Shown: positions 1 to 8,294, numbered from the stretch's first letter. The stretch is DNA of 64,000 nucleotides from Schumannella luteola (GCF_013408685.1 NZ_JACBZY010000001.1:1488001-1552000), one strand, 5' to 3'. Numbers and translations are program-made. The notes: generated from the letters alone by a model not told the origin.

Positions 1-1
1 G

Positions 2-955
2 CCGCAGCTCTCGGGCCGCGGCCTCGGTCACACCGGCGGCACCCTCGACAAGCTCGAGTCGATCCCCGGCTGGCGTGCGGCGCTCTCGAACGACGAGTTC
101 ATGAGCCAGCTCGACTCGGTCGGAGCGGTCATCTGCGCGGCCGGATCGGGCCTCGCGCCCGCCGACGGCAAGCTCTACGCCCTGCGCGACATCACCGGCA
201 CGGTCGAGTGCATCCCGCTCATCGCGTCGAGCATCATGTCGAAGAAGATCGCCGAGGGCACCGCCTCGCTCGTGCTCGACGTGAAGTTCGGCTCGGGCGC
301 CTTCATGCAGGATCCGGCGCGCGCCCGCGAGCTGGCCGAGACGATGGTGCGCCTGGGCACGGACGCCGGCGTCGCGACCCGCGCGCTGCTCACCGACATG
401 GATGTGCCGCTCGGCCTCGCGATCGGCAACGCCAACGAGGTGCGCGAGTCGGTCGAGGTGCTCGCCGGCGGCGGTCCCGCGGACGTCGTCGAGCTGACCG
501 TCGCGCTCGCCCGCGAGATGCTCGACCTCGCCGGCCTGCCCGACGCCGACCCGGCGGAGGCGCTGAAGGACGGCCGCGCGATGGACAGCTGGAACGCGAT
601 GATCCGAGCCCAGGGCGGCGACCCGGAGGCCGAGCTGCCGACCCCGAGCGAGACCCACACGGTCGTCGCCGACCGCGACGGCGTGATCGACCGCCTCGAG
701 GCGCTGCCCTTCGGCATCGCCGCCTGGCGTCTCGGCGCCGGCCGTGCCCGCAAGCAGGACCCGGTCATCCACTCGGCCGGAATCGACCTGCACGTGAAGC
801 CCGGCACCGCGGTCAAGGCGGGCGACCCGCTCTTCACCCTCGGCGCCGAGGACCCGGCCCGCTTCGAGCGCGCGCTCGAGTCGGTCGCGGGCGCCTGGTC
901 GATCGCCGACACCGCACCGGCTGCGCGCCCGCTGATCGTCGACCGCATCGTCTGA
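2..955 (+). CDS. deoA: Thymidine phosphorylase, C-terminal part (partial at window start)
   Basis: Phosphorolysis of thymidine or deoxyuridine to the free base and deoxyribose-1-phosphate, in cytoplasmic pyrimidine salvage. The reading frame is open from the first bases, so the gene begins upstream of the window; an internal ATG at 101 is not the start. The visible N-terminal stretch SGRGLGHTGGTLDKLES is a family signature, followed by GSGLAPADGKLYALRD and the KFGSGAF loop. The C-terminal pyrimidine-phosphorylase domain (HSAGIDLHVKPG) is complete and ends at a TGA. It lies head-on to the nucleoside hydrolase gene, with a perfect hairpin between them. The neighbouring salvage genes (adenosine deaminase, PNP, phosphomutase) fit the assignment. 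Confidence 0.95.
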   Translation, partial: PQLSGRGLGHTGGTLDKLESIPGWRAALSNDEFMSQLDSVGAVICAAGSGLAPADGKLYALRDITGTVECIPLIASSIMSKKIAEGTASLVLDVKFGSGAFMQDPARARELAETMVRLGTDAGVATRALLTDMDVPLGLAIGNANEVRESVEVLAGGGPADVVELTVALAREMLDLAGLPDADPAEALKDGRAMDSWNAMIRAQGGDPEAELPTPSETHTVVADRDGVIDRLEALPFGIAAWRLGAGRARKQDPVIHSAGIDLHVKPGTAVKAGDPLFTLGAEDPARFERALESVAGAWSIADTAPAARPLIVDRIV

Positions 956-961
956 CATCCG

Positions 962-998
962 CGCCGAGTCGCCGCGTTCGGAACGCGGCGACTCGGCG
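962..998. terminator. Perfect 17-bp hairpin between convergent genes
   Basis: Left arm 962-978 and right arm 982-998 are exact reverse complements with a 3-nt loop (CGG). It sits in the 44-bp gap between the ends of deoA and the nucleoside hydrolase gene. There is no U-tract on either side, so termination strength is uncertain, but the position fits a bidirectional terminator. Confidence 0.75.
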
Positions 999-999
999 G

Positions 1000-1935
1000 T
1001 CAGGGCAGGCGGGCGAGCGCCGCGGCCACGACATCCCAGAAGCGCTCGTTCTCGACGCCGAGCGCGACCGAGGTGGGCGTCGTCGCCGGCGCAGGCTCGC
1101 GCAGGTCGGCGACCGTCATCCCCTTCGTCAGGGCCCCGGACAGCTCGACCGCGAGCGGGGCCTTGACAGTGCGCACGAGCGAGGGGTCGATGACCATCGC
1201 GACGGTGACCGGGTCGTGCACGGGCGGATGCGCGAAGCCGTGCCCGGCGTACGCGGCGCCGTAGAAGTCGAGCAGGCCGCCGACGAAGGCGGACGAGCGG
1301 GTGCCGACGGCGTCGAGCTTCGCGCGGATCTCGGGCGTCACGACCGCCTGGTGGGTCGCATTCAGCCCGACCATCGTGATCGGCCAGCCGGCGCTGATCA
1401 CGATCTGCGCCGCCTCGGGGTCGATCGCGATGTTGAACTCGCTGAACGGGCCGTGATTGCCGACGTGCACGCCGCCACCCATGAAGATCACCTCGCGCAC
1501 GCGGTCGACGATGCGCGGCTCGAGCCGCACCGCGAGCGCGACGTTGGTGAGGGCGCCGGTCGGCACGAGCGTGATCTCGCCCGGCTCGGAGCCCATGATC
1601 GTGTCGATGATCACCTGCGCGCCGTGACGCGGATCGAGCGCGCGCGTCGGCTCGGGCAGCTGCGGCCCGTCGAGGCCCGACTCGCCGTGGTACTCGGGCG
1701 CGTACTCGACCTCGTGCAGCAGCGGGCGGTGCGCTCCGCGCGCGATCGGCACGGCCGGGTCGAGGCCGGCGAGCTCGGCGATGGCGAGCGCGTTGCGCGT
1801 CACCTTCTCGATGCTCTGGTTGCCGCTGACGGTCGTGATCGCGGCGATCTCGACGCCGGGGTCGCCGGCGGCGAGCAGGATCGCGATCGCGTCGTCATGG
1901 CCGGGGTCGCAGTCGAGCAGGATGCGTCGGGTCAC
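1000..1935 (-). CDS. Inosine/uridine-preferring nucleoside hydrolase
   Basis: Hydrolyses the N-glycosidic bond of ribonucleosides to base and ribose. The protein (311 aa from GTG at 1935) opens with TRRILLDCDPGHDDAIA, the calcium- and ribose-binding aspartate cluster of the IunH family. It carries GGGVHVGNHGPFSEFNI in the middle and a HDP motif (PPVHDPVTVA) near residue 235. The open frame reaches further upstream, but only the GTG start puts the DxDPGxDD motif at residues 8-15, as is usual. It is divergent from the adenosine deaminase gene, and the pair forms part of the nucleoside salvage cluster. Substrate preference (purine or pyrimidine) cannot be read from the sequence. Confidence 0.92.
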   Translation of the reverse strand: MTRRILLDCDPGHDDAIAILLAAGDPGVEIAAITTVSGNQSIEKVTRNALAIAELAGLDPAVPIARGAHRPLLHEVEYAPEYHGESGLDGPQLPEPTRALDPRHGAQVIIDTIMGSEPGEITLVPTGALTNVALAVRLEPRIVDRVREVIFMGGGVHVGNHGPFSEFNIAIDPEAAQIVISAGWPITMVGLNATHQAVVTPEIRAKLDAVGTRSSAFVGGLLDFYGAAYAGHGFAHPPVHDPVTVAMVIDPSLVRTVKAPLAVELSGALTKGMTVADLREPAPATTPTSVALGVENERFWDVVAAALARLP

Positions 1936-2064
1936 GGCTCCATCATCCCTCCCGTTCGCGGTCGCCGGCGCACGCGCCCGACGGCGTCGCGCCCAGACCG
2001 GCCGCACATGCGTGCACGGCTGCGGCAGTCGCATCCGCGCAGGATCGGGGCGGGTCAGGGCGGG

Positions 2065-2070
2065 TAGATT
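2065..2070 (+). promoter_or_regulatory. -10 box TAGATT for adenosine deaminase, probably leaderless
   Basis: TAGATT ends 7 nt before the ATG at 2078, so transcription would begin at or next to the start codon. No Shine-Dalgarno sequence precedes the ATG. No convincing -35 box is visible. Confidence 0.55.
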
Positions 2071-2077
2071 TGACCCC

Positions 2078-3202
2078 ATGACCGACGCCTCCGCCGCCAC
2101 TCCGAGCACCGCAGTCGAGGGCGTCGCCCTCGTCGACCTGCCCAAGGTCTCCCTGCACGACCACCTCGACGGCGGCCTGCGCCCCGGCACCATCATCGAG
2201 CTCGGCGCCGAAGCCGGCGTCGCGGTGCCCGAGAGCGACCCCGAGGCGCTCGGAGCCTGGTTCCGTGCCCAGTCCGACTCGGGCAGCCTGGTCGAGTACC
2301 TCAAGACCTTCGACCTCACGATCGCCGTCATGCAGACCGAGGAGGGTCTGCGCCGCGTCGCCCGCGAGTTCGTCGAAGACCTGCACGCCGATGGCGTGCT
2401 CTACGGCGAGCTGCGCTGGGCACCCGAGCAGCACGTGCAGCAGGGCCTCTCGACGGATGCGGCGGTCGAGGCCGTGCAGGCCGGCATCGACGAGGCCGTC
2501 GCGAGCGTCGAGGCGAACGGCGGCTGGATCCGCGCCGGTCAGCTGGTGAGCGCCATGCGCCACCTCGACAACGGCGTCGAGATCGCCGAGCTCGCGCTGC
2601 GACACCGCGACGACGGGGTGCACGGCTTCGACATCGCCGGCCCCGAGGACGGCTTCCCGCCCAGCCGCATGAAGGACGCCTTCGACCTGCTGCTCAGCGA
2701 AGGGCTCCCCATCACCGTGCACGCGGGCGAGGCCGCCGGGCTCGCCTCCATCCGCAGCGCCCTGATCGACGGGCACGCGCTGCGTCTCGGCCACGGCGTG
2801 CGCATCCGCGAGGACATCGAGATCGTCAGCGACGACGGCGAGGCCGTAGGCGTGCGTCTCGGCCGCCTCGCCCAGTGGGTGCGCGACCGCCGCATGCCGC
2901 TCGAGGTCAGCCCCAGCTCGAACCTGCAGACCGGCGCCTTCGCCGCGTGGGGATCCGACTTCGACGACCACCCCTTCGACACGCTGTACCAGCTCGGCTT
3001 CGCGGTCACGGTGAACACCGACAACCGCCTCATGAGCGGAACCTCGCTCACCCGGGAGCTGGGTCTGCTGTCGGATGCCTTCGGCTACGACCTCGACGAC
3101 CTGCTCACCTTCCAGCTCAACGCGGCCGAGGGCGCCTTCCTGCCGCTCGAAGACCGCGTCGAGCTGCAGGCCCGCATCGAAGAGGGCTTCGGTCTCGACT
3201 GA
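2078..3202 (+). CDS. add: Adenosine deaminase
   Basis: Deaminates adenosine and deoxyadenosine to inosine and deoxyinosine for purine salvage. The 374-aa protein has the amidohydrolase metal motif HDHLDGG near residue 25, then HAGEAAG (zinc ligand His and catalytic Glu region), HGVRI, SSNLQTG and the NTDNRLMSGTSL segment holding the metal-binding Asp. Length is typical. The ATG at 2078 is preferred over upstream in-frame starts because of the -10 box 7 nt ahead and because it places HDHLDGG where the family has it. The PTS IIA-like gene begins 1 bp after the stop, so the two are probably co-transcribed. Confidence 0.95.
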   Translation: MTDASAATPSTAVEGVALVDLPKVSLHDHLDGGLRPGTIIELGAEAGVAVPESDPEALGAWFRAQSDSGSLVEYLKTFDLTIAVMQTEEGLRRVAREFVEDLHADGVLYGELRWAPEQHVQQGLSTDAAVEAVQAGIDEAVASVEANGGWIRAGQLVSAMRHLDNGVEIAELALRHRDDGVHGFDIAGPEDGFPPSRMKDAFDLLLSEGLPITVHAGEAAGLASIRSALIDGHALRLGHGVRIREDIEIVSDDGEAVGVRLGRLAQWVRDRRMPLEVSPSSNLQTGAFAAWGSDFDDHPFDTLYQLGFAVTVNTDNRLMSGTSLTRELGLLSDAFGYDLDDLLTFQLNAAEGAFLPLEDRVELQARIEEGFGLD

Positions 3203-3203
3203 G

Positions 3204-3644
3204 ATGGCTCTTCCCCCTCTCGGCGACGAGGTGATCGTGATCCGCGGCGAGGCCGCGGACTGGCGTGCCGCGATCCGGCTGGCCGGCGATGCGCTCGTGC
3301 GCGGCGGCGCCGCCCGCCCCGCGTACAGCGACGCGATGGTGCGCATGATCGACGAGCACGGCCCCTACGCCGTGATCTCGCCCGGACTCGCGCTCGCGCA
3401 CGCCCGCCCGGGGCCGGATGTGCTGGCCGACGGCCTCTCGGTCGTCACGCTGGCCGAGCCGGTGCTGTTCGGGCATCCGCAGAACGATCCGGTGCGGGTC
3501 GTGCTCGGTCTCGCGGTCGCGACGCCGGCGCGGCACCTGACGGCGATCGCCGACCTCGCGAACGTGTTCAACGACTCGGACACGACCGAGCGCCTCGCCG
3601 CCGCCGACGACGCGGATGCGGTGCGCGCGATCCTCGCCGGCTGA
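3204..3644 (+). CDS. PTS EIIA component (ascorbate/mannitol type)
   Basis: A 146-aa phosphocarrier of the PTS_EIIA_2 family. The segment SPGLALAHARPG near residue 60 matches the active-site histidine motif that takes phosphate from HPr. ATG at 3204 follows the adenosine deaminase stop after 1 bp, suggesting an operon. The usual partners in such actinobacterial clusters are an EIIB (found at 3770) and an integral-membrane EIIC. No EIIC lies in the window, so it must be upstream of the window or elsewhere. Co-location with nucleoside-degrading genes suggests, but does not prove, uptake of a nucleoside-derived or pentose-like substrate. The stop codon lies in a tandem repeat that duplicates TGA. 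Confidence 0.85.
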   Translation: MALPPLGDEVIVIRGEAADWRAAIRLAGDALVRGGAARPAYSDAMVRMIDEHGPYAVISPGLALAHARPGPDVLADGLSVVTLAEPVLFGHPQNDPVRVVLGLAVATPARHLTAIADLANVFNDSDTTERLAAADDADAVRAILAG

Positions 3645-3692
3645 CCCGGCTGACCCGGCTGACCGGCTGACCCGGCTGACCCGGCTGACCGG
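3641..3692. repeat. 26-bp unit repeated twice, itself built of CTGACCCGG, overlapping a stop codon
   Basis: Units of 9, 9 and 8 bp (CTGACCCGG, CTGACCCGG, CTGACCGG) at 3641-3666 repeat exactly at 3667-3692. The TGA of the first unit is the stop of the EIIA gene. Further TGAs follow at 3651 and 3660 in the same frame, and at 3668, 3677 and 3686 in another frame. Confidence 0.95.
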
Positions 3693-3769
3693 CTGCTCCG
3701 TCGGTCGGCTGCTCCGGTCGAGAACGCTGAGGTCCCGTCACGCGGTGCGCGCGTGCCATCATCGTGCCC

Positions 3770-4042
3770 ATGAAGATCGTGGCGATCTGCGGCGCCGGAA
3801 TCGGCACCAGCGGCATCCTCAAGGTGAATGCCGAGCGCGTGCTGCAGCGGCTCGGCATCACGGCGGCCGTCGTCGCGACCGACCTCGACTCGCTGCAGGC
3901 CGAGGCGGATGACGCGCAGGTCATCCTGACGAGTCCCGAGTTCGTGGCGCAGATCGGAAAGACCTTCGCCGACGTCATCGTGATCGACAACTACTTCGAC
4001 ACGGCCGAGCTGACGACGAAGCTCGAGTCCGCCCTCGGCTGA
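3770..4042 (+). CDS. PTS EIIB component (lactose/cellobiose/ascorbate-like fold)
   Basis: A 90-aa protein with the PTS EIIB P-loop AICGAGIGTS at the N-terminus. The cysteine at residue 8 is the expected phosphorylation site, fed by an EIIA such as the one at 3204. Length is typical of UlaB/SgaB-like subunits. ATG at 3770 is chosen over the GTG two codons upstream because the beta-strand MKIVAICG then begins at residue 1, as in the family. It ends 12 bp before the convergent phosphomutase gene. Without a visible EIIC the transported sugar cannot be assigned. Confidence 0.85.
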   Translation: MKIVAICGAGIGTSGILKVNAERVLQRLGITAAVVATDLDSLQAEADDAQVILTSPEFVAQIGKTFADVIVIDNYFDTAELTTKLESALG

Positions 4043-4054
4043 CCTCGCCCGGGT

Positions 4055-5830
4055 TCAGCTCAGCAGCTCGCGCATCCCCGTATCGAGTCGCGCGACGAGC
4101 TCGCGCGCGGCGGCCAGGCGCTCGGCGCCCGGGCCGGTCGTGGATGCCGCGTCGATGTAGACCTTGAGCTTCGGCTCTGTGCCGCTCGGGCGCACGATCA
4201 CGCGGCCGTCGCCCTCGAGCCGATAGCGCAGGATGTCGCCCTTCGGGTAATCGCCGACCCCCTCGAGGAAGTCCTCGGCCGAGACCACGGCGACGCCGCC
4301 GATCGACGTCGGCGGCGCGGCGCGCAGCGCGCCGGCCATCCGCGGGATGTCGGCCAGCTCGGCGACGCGGATCGAGATCTGCCCCGAGGCGTAGCCGCCG
4401 ACGCGCTCGGCCAGATCGTCGAGCGCGTCGGCGATCGTGCGGCCCTCGGCATCCAGCCCGGCGGCGAGGTCGAGCAGCGCGACCGCTGCCGAGATGCCGT
4501 CCTTGTCGCGGATGCTGCCCGGGTTCACCAGGTAGCCGAGCGCCTCCTCGAAGCCGAAGGCGAGCTCGGGTGCGCGCGAGATCCACTTGAAGCCGGTGAG
4601 CGTCTCGGCGTGGTCGAGCCCGGCGGCACGCGCGATCGCGCCGAGGCCGGGGGAGGAGACGAGCGAGCAGGCGAGCGTCCCGATCGGGCGCGGGGTCGCA
4701 TCCGGGCCGGACGCGTCCGCATCCGCCGCATCCGCCACCGCGGCGACCGCCAGCCGCGCGGCGCGATCGCCGAGCAGCAGCCCGACTTCGTTGCCGGTGA
4801 GGCGGCGCCAGCCCTCGGTCGTCGAGGCGTCGGGGATGCCGACCGCGAGCCGGTCGGCATCGGGGTCGTTCGCGATGATCAGCTTCACCCCGCTGCGGGC
4901 CGCGAGCGCGAACGACAGATCCATCGCGCCCTCCTCCTCCGGGTTGGGGAAGGGGACCGTCGGGAAGTCGGGGTCGGGATCGCGCTGCTCGGCGACGACG
5001 ACCGGCTCGCCGAAGCCGGCAGCGGCGAACACGCGCGCGGCCGTCTCGTAGCCGACGCCGTGCATGGCCGTGTAGACGAAGGGGATGGGCCGTGCCGCGT
5101 CGCTCGCGACGGCGGCTGTGGTCGACACGTACTCGTCGACGACGGACTCGTCGACGAGCTGCCAGGCGTCGGAGCGCGGCAGGTCGGCGATCGATCCGGC
5201 CGCGACGCGCAGGATCTCGGCCTGGATCTCGCCATCGGAGGGCGACACGATCTGCGAACCCGCGTCCGCGCCGCCGAGGTAGACCTTGTAGCCGTTGTCG
5301 CGGGCCGGGTTGTGGCTCGCGGTGACCATGACGCCGGCGCTCGCGTCGAGGCGGCGCACGGCGAAGGCGAGCACGGGCGTCGGCAGGCGGCGCGGCATCA
5401 GTCGGGCGTCGACGCCGGCGCCCTGCATGAGCTCGACCGTGTCGCGGGCGAAGACCTCGCTGTTGTGGCGTCCGTCGAAGCCGACCACGATCGTCGGATG
5501 CGACTCGCGCGCGAGCAGGAACGACGCCAGCCCGGCGGCGGCCTGCGCCACGAGCACGCGGTTCATGCGCTGCGGCCCGGCGCCGAGCTCGCCGCGCAGT
5601 CCGGCGGTGCCGAACTCGAGGCGACCGTCGAAGCGGGCGGCCAGCTCGCGGGCGGCGTGCGCCGCGTGCTCGCCCGCGCCGCCGGCGTCATCGGCCGCGA
5701 CCGTCGCGACGTCGTCGCCGGCCGCATCCACCAGCTTCTGCAGCTCGGCTCGGGTGGTCTCGTCGGGGTCCTGCGCGATCCAGGCGCGCGCGGCGGCGAG
5801 CGTCGAGTGCGGGGCCACGCCGTCGCTCAC
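4055..5830 (-). CDS. Phosphohexomutase family enzyme (phosphoglucomutase/phosphomannomutase, possibly phosphopentomutase)
   Basis: A 591-aa alpha-D-phosphohexomutase that moves phosphate between C1 and C6 (or C1 and C5) of a sugar. All family signatures are present: FGTAGLRGELG near residue 75, the phosphoserine loop TASHNP (Ser172), the metal-binding DPDADRLAVG, the sugar-binding GFEEALGY, and the phosphate-binding RPSGTEPKLKVY near the C-terminus. The GTG start overlaps the PNP stop by 4 bp (GTGA), showing translational coupling. That coupling suggests it handles ribose-1-phosphate from nucleoside phosphorolysis, which would be phosphopentomutase activity. The M. tuberculosis gene in this position is annotated pmmB. 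The exact substrate is inferred. Confidence 0.9.
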   Translation of the reverse strand: MSDGVAPHSTLAAARAWIAQDPDETTRAELQKLVDAAGDDVATVAADDAGGAGEHAAHAARELAARFDGRLEFGTAGLRGELGAGPQRMNRVLVAQAAAGLASFLLARESHPTIVVGFDGRHNSEVFARDTVELMQGAGVDARLMPRRLPTPVLAFAVRRLDASAGVMVTASHNPARDNGYKVYLGGADAGSQIVSPSDGEIQAEILRVAAGSIADLPRSDAWQLVDESVVDEYVSTTAAVASDAARPIPFVYTAMHGVGYETAARVFAAAGFGEPVVVAEQRDPDPDFPTVPFPNPEEEGAMDLSFALAARSGVKLIIANDPDADRLAVGIPDASTTEGWRRLTGNEVGLLLGDRAARLAVAAVADAADADASGPDATPRPIGTLACSLVSSPGLGAIARAAGLDHAETLTGFKWISRAPELAFGFEEALGYLVNPGSIRDKDGISAAVALLDLAAGLDAEGRTIADALDDLAERVGGYASGQISIRVAELADIPRMAGALRAAPPTSIGGVAVVSAEDFLEGVGDYPKGDILRYRLEGDGRVIVRPSGTEPKLKVYIDAASTTGPGAERLAAARELVARLDTGMRELLS

Positions 5831-6660
5831 AGCTTCGCCACCACGCGGGCGAGCAGGTCGCTGATGACCGGCTCCGCGTCCTTGCCGGCCTGCAGCACCT
5901 CGGCGTGACTCAGCGGGTCGGGCGAGATGCCGGCGGCGAGGTTCGTGATGAGCGAGAATCCGAGCACCTCCATGCCGGCCTGACGCGCGGCGATCGCCTC
6001 GAGCGCGGTCGACATGCCGACGATGTGCCCGCCGATCGTCTTGGCGTACTGCACCTCGGCCGGGGTCTCGTAGTGCGGCCCGCGGAACTGCACGTAGACG
6101 CCGTCGTCGAGCGTCGGGTCGACCTCGCGGGCTACCGCGCGCAGGCGGGCCGAGTAGAGGTCGGTCAGGTCGATGAAGGTCGCGCCTTCGAGCGGCGACG
6201 CGGCCGTCAGGTTGAGGTGGTCGCTGATCAGCACCGGGGTGCCGGGCGTCCAGTGGTCCTTGATGCCGCCGGCGCCGTTGGTGAGCACCATGGTCTTCGC
6301 GCCGGCCGCGGCGGCCGTGCGCACCGAGTGCACCACACGACGCACGCCGTGGCCCTCGTAGAAGTGCGTGCGCGCGCCGATGACGAGCGCGTGACGGCCG
6401 TCGGCGAGGCGGATGCTGCGCAGGTTGCCGACGTGCCCGGTGAGCGCAGGGGCGCTGAAGCCGGCGATCTCGGTGGCCGGGATCGTCGCCACCGTCTCGC
6501 CGAGCAGGTCGGCGGCCTTGGCCCATCCGCTGCCCAGCGTCAGCGCGATGTCGTGCACGGCGACGCCGGTCGCGGCGGCCAGCTGCTCGGCCGCGTGGGC
6601 GGCGATCGCGAAGGGATCGGCCGCGGGGTCGTCGAGGGGGTTCTGCTGCGTCGTCGCCAT
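5827..6660 (-). CDS. punA: Purine nucleoside phosphorylase (trimeric type)
   Basis: Phosphorolysis of inosine and guanosine (and deoxy forms) to base and (deoxy)ribose-1-phosphate. The 277-aa protein has the phosphate-binding LGSGWAKAADLLG, the GARTHFYEGHG motif, the TNGAGGI segment, FRGPHYETPAEV, and the purine-site region GMSTALEAIAARQAG followed by TNLAAG. These are class-II trimeric PNP hallmarks and the length is typical. ATG at 6660 is preceded by a -10-like TAGGCT only 6 nt away, so the transcript is probably leaderless. It is the first gene of a two-gene operon with the phosphomutase, and is divergent from the quinone reductase gene. Confidence 0.93.
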   Translation of the reverse strand: MATTQQNPLDDPAADPFAIAAHAAEQLAAATGVAVHDIALTLGSGWAKAADLLGETVATIPATEIAGFSAPALTGHVGNLRSIRLADGRHALVIGARTHFYEGHGVRRVVHSVRTAAAAGAKTMVLTNGAGGIKDHWTPGTPVLISDHLNLTAASPLEGATFIDLTDLYSARLRAVAREVDPTLDDGVYVQFRGPHYETPAEVQYAKTIGGHIVGMSTALEAIAARQAGMEVLGFSLITNLAAGISPDPLSHAEVLQAGKDAEPVISDLLARVVAKL

Positions 6661-6666
6661 GCTCCG

Positions 6667-6672
6667 AGCCTA
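6667..6672 (-). promoter_or_regulatory. -10 box TAGGCT for PNP, leaderless
   Basis: Read on the minus strand, TAGGCT ends 6 nt before the ATG at 6660. The same hexamer at a similar distance precedes several other genes here (10886, 18496, 19421, 46208). Confidence 0.6.
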
Positions 6673-6766
6673 AGCCTCGGCGGTGACGGAACCCGCTCCG
6701 AACGTGCACGCGTCATCCACCTCGCCGTCGTCGGCGGGAGCCCTCGGAACCTGGAAGAATCGGGGC

Positions 6767-8203
6767 ATGCCCTACCAGTTCGACCGGAAGCAGCGCATCG
6801 CCGTCCTCGGAGGCGGGCCCGGCGGCTACGAGGCGGCCCTCGCGGGCGCGCAGCTCGGCGCCGAGGTGACCCTGGTCGAGCGCGTCGGCGTCGGCGGCTC
6901 GGCCGTGCTGACCGACGTGGTGCCCTCGAAGACCCTCATCGCGACCGCCGAGGCGGGCACTCAGGTGGGCGGCGCCGCCGACCTGGGCGTGCAGTTCTTC
7001 GCCCGTGGCGACAACGGCCGCGCGGTCAAGCCCGAGATCACGGTCAACCTGGGCGCTGTCAACCAGCGCCTGCTCATGCTCGCCCGGCAGCAGTCGGAGG
7101 ACATGAAGTCGCAGCTGATCAAGGCGGGCGTCAACATCGTCACCGGCGACGGCCGCCTCGACGGCCCGAACCGCATCGTCGTCTCCACCGGCAAGGGCTC
7201 GAAGCGCACCGACTTCGACGAGATCGACGCCGAGACCCTCGTCGTCTCGGTCGGCGCGAGCCCGCGCGTGCTGCCGACGGCCAAGCCCGATGGCGAGCGC
7301 ATCCTCACCTGGACCCAGCTCTACCAGCTGCAGGACGTGCCCGAGCACATGATCGTCGTCGGCTCCGGCGTCACCGGCGCCGAGTTCGCCAGCGCCTACC
7401 GCGCGCTCGGCGCCGACGTCACCCTCATCTCGAGCCGCGACCAGGTGCTGCCGGGTGAGGACGCGGATGCCGCCCGCGTGATCGAGGACGTCTTCCGCCG
7501 CAACGGCATGCAGGTGCTCTCGAAGAGCCGCGCCGACAGCGTCACCCGCGATGGCGACGAGGTCGTCGTGACGCTCTCCGACGGCCGCGAGGTGCGCGGA
7601 TCGCACTGCCTCATCGCGGTCGGCTCGATCCCGAACACGAAGGGCATCGGACTCGAGGAGGCGGGCGTGCAGCTCGCCGACAGCGGCCACATCCGCGTCA
7701 ACCGCGTAGCGCGCACCTCGATGCCGTCGATCTACGCCGCCGGCGACTGCAGCGACTTCCTGCCGCTGGCCTCCGTCGCCTCCATGCAGGGCCGCACGGC
7801 GGTCTACCACGCGATGGGGGATGCGGTGAATCCCACCGAGCTGCGCAACGTCACCTCGAACATCTTCACGCAGCCCGAGATCGCCACGGTCGGCTGGTCG
7901 CAGAAGCAGATCGAAGACGGCATCGCCCAGGGCGACATCTACAAGCTGCCGCTCGCGTCGAACCCGCGCGCGAAGATGATGGGCATCAAGGACGGCTTCG
8001 TGAAGCTGTTCGCCCGCACCGGCTCGGGCACCGTGATCGGCGGCGTCGTCGTCGCCCCGAAGGCCTCGGAGCTCGTGCTGCCGATCGCCCTCGCCGTCGA
8101 GCACCGCCTCACGGTCGACCAGCTGGCCCGCGCCTTCAGCGTCTACCCCTCGCTCTCGGGCAGCATCACCGACGCCGCCCGCGCGATGCACATCGTCAGC
8201 TGA
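6767..8203 (+). CDS. lpdA: LpdA-type NAD(P)H quinone dehydrogenase (pyridine nucleotide-disulfide oxidoreductase fold, no redox disulfide)
   Basis: A 478-aa flavoprotein with two dinucleotide-binding sites: VLGGGPGGYEAAL at the N-terminus for FAD and VVGSGVTGAEFASAY near residue 200 for NAD(P)H. An AAGDCSDFLPLAS FAD motif and a C-terminal dimerisation domain follow. Where true dihydrolipoamide dehydrogenases have a CxxxxC pair before VGxIPSK, this protein reads GVGGSAVLTDVVPSKT, so both cysteines are absent. M. tuberculosis LpdA (Rv3303c) has the same substitution and is a quinone reductase. ATG at 6767 has no Shine-Dalgarno sequence, and AAGAAT ends 6 nt upstream, suggesting a leaderless message. 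No pyruvate or oxoglutarate dehydrogenase genes are nearby. Confidence 0.88.
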   Translation: MPYQFDRKQRIAVLGGGPGGYEAALAGAQLGAEVTLVERVGVGGSAVLTDVVPSKTLIATAEAGTQVGGAADLGVQFFARGDNGRAVKPEITVNLGAVNQRLLMLARQQSEDMKSQLIKAGVNIVTGDGRLDGPNRIVVSTGKGSKRTDFDEIDAETLVVSVGASPRVLPTAKPDGERILTWTQLYQLQDVPEHMIVVGSGVTGAEFASAYRALGADVTLISSRDQVLPGEDADAARVIEDVFRRNGMQVLSKSRADSVTRDGDEVVVTLSDGREVRGSHCLIAVGSIPNTKGIGLEEAGVQLADSGHIRVNRVARTSMPSIYAAGDCSDFLPLASVASMQGRTAVYHAMGDAVNPTELRNVTSNIFTQPEIATVGWSQKQIEDGIAQGDIYKLPLASNPRAKMMGIKDGFVKLFARTGSGTVIGGVVVAPKASELVLPIALAVEHRLTVDQLARAFSVYPSLSGSITDAARAMHIVS

Positions 8204-8294
8204 CCCGCCCCGGGCTGTCCGCCCCGCCGCGCGGTGACGGCGGCGACCGGCGTTCGTGCATCCGGCTGACCGGAGACGCACATCCTGGTCGCGG

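Noticed and set aside
4055-6709. An 884-codon open frame that seems to fuse an extra N-terminus to the phosphomutase
   Set aside because: The N-terminal part is an out-of-frame reading of the PNP gene. The GTG at 5830 with a 4-bp overlap gives a normal-length mutase.
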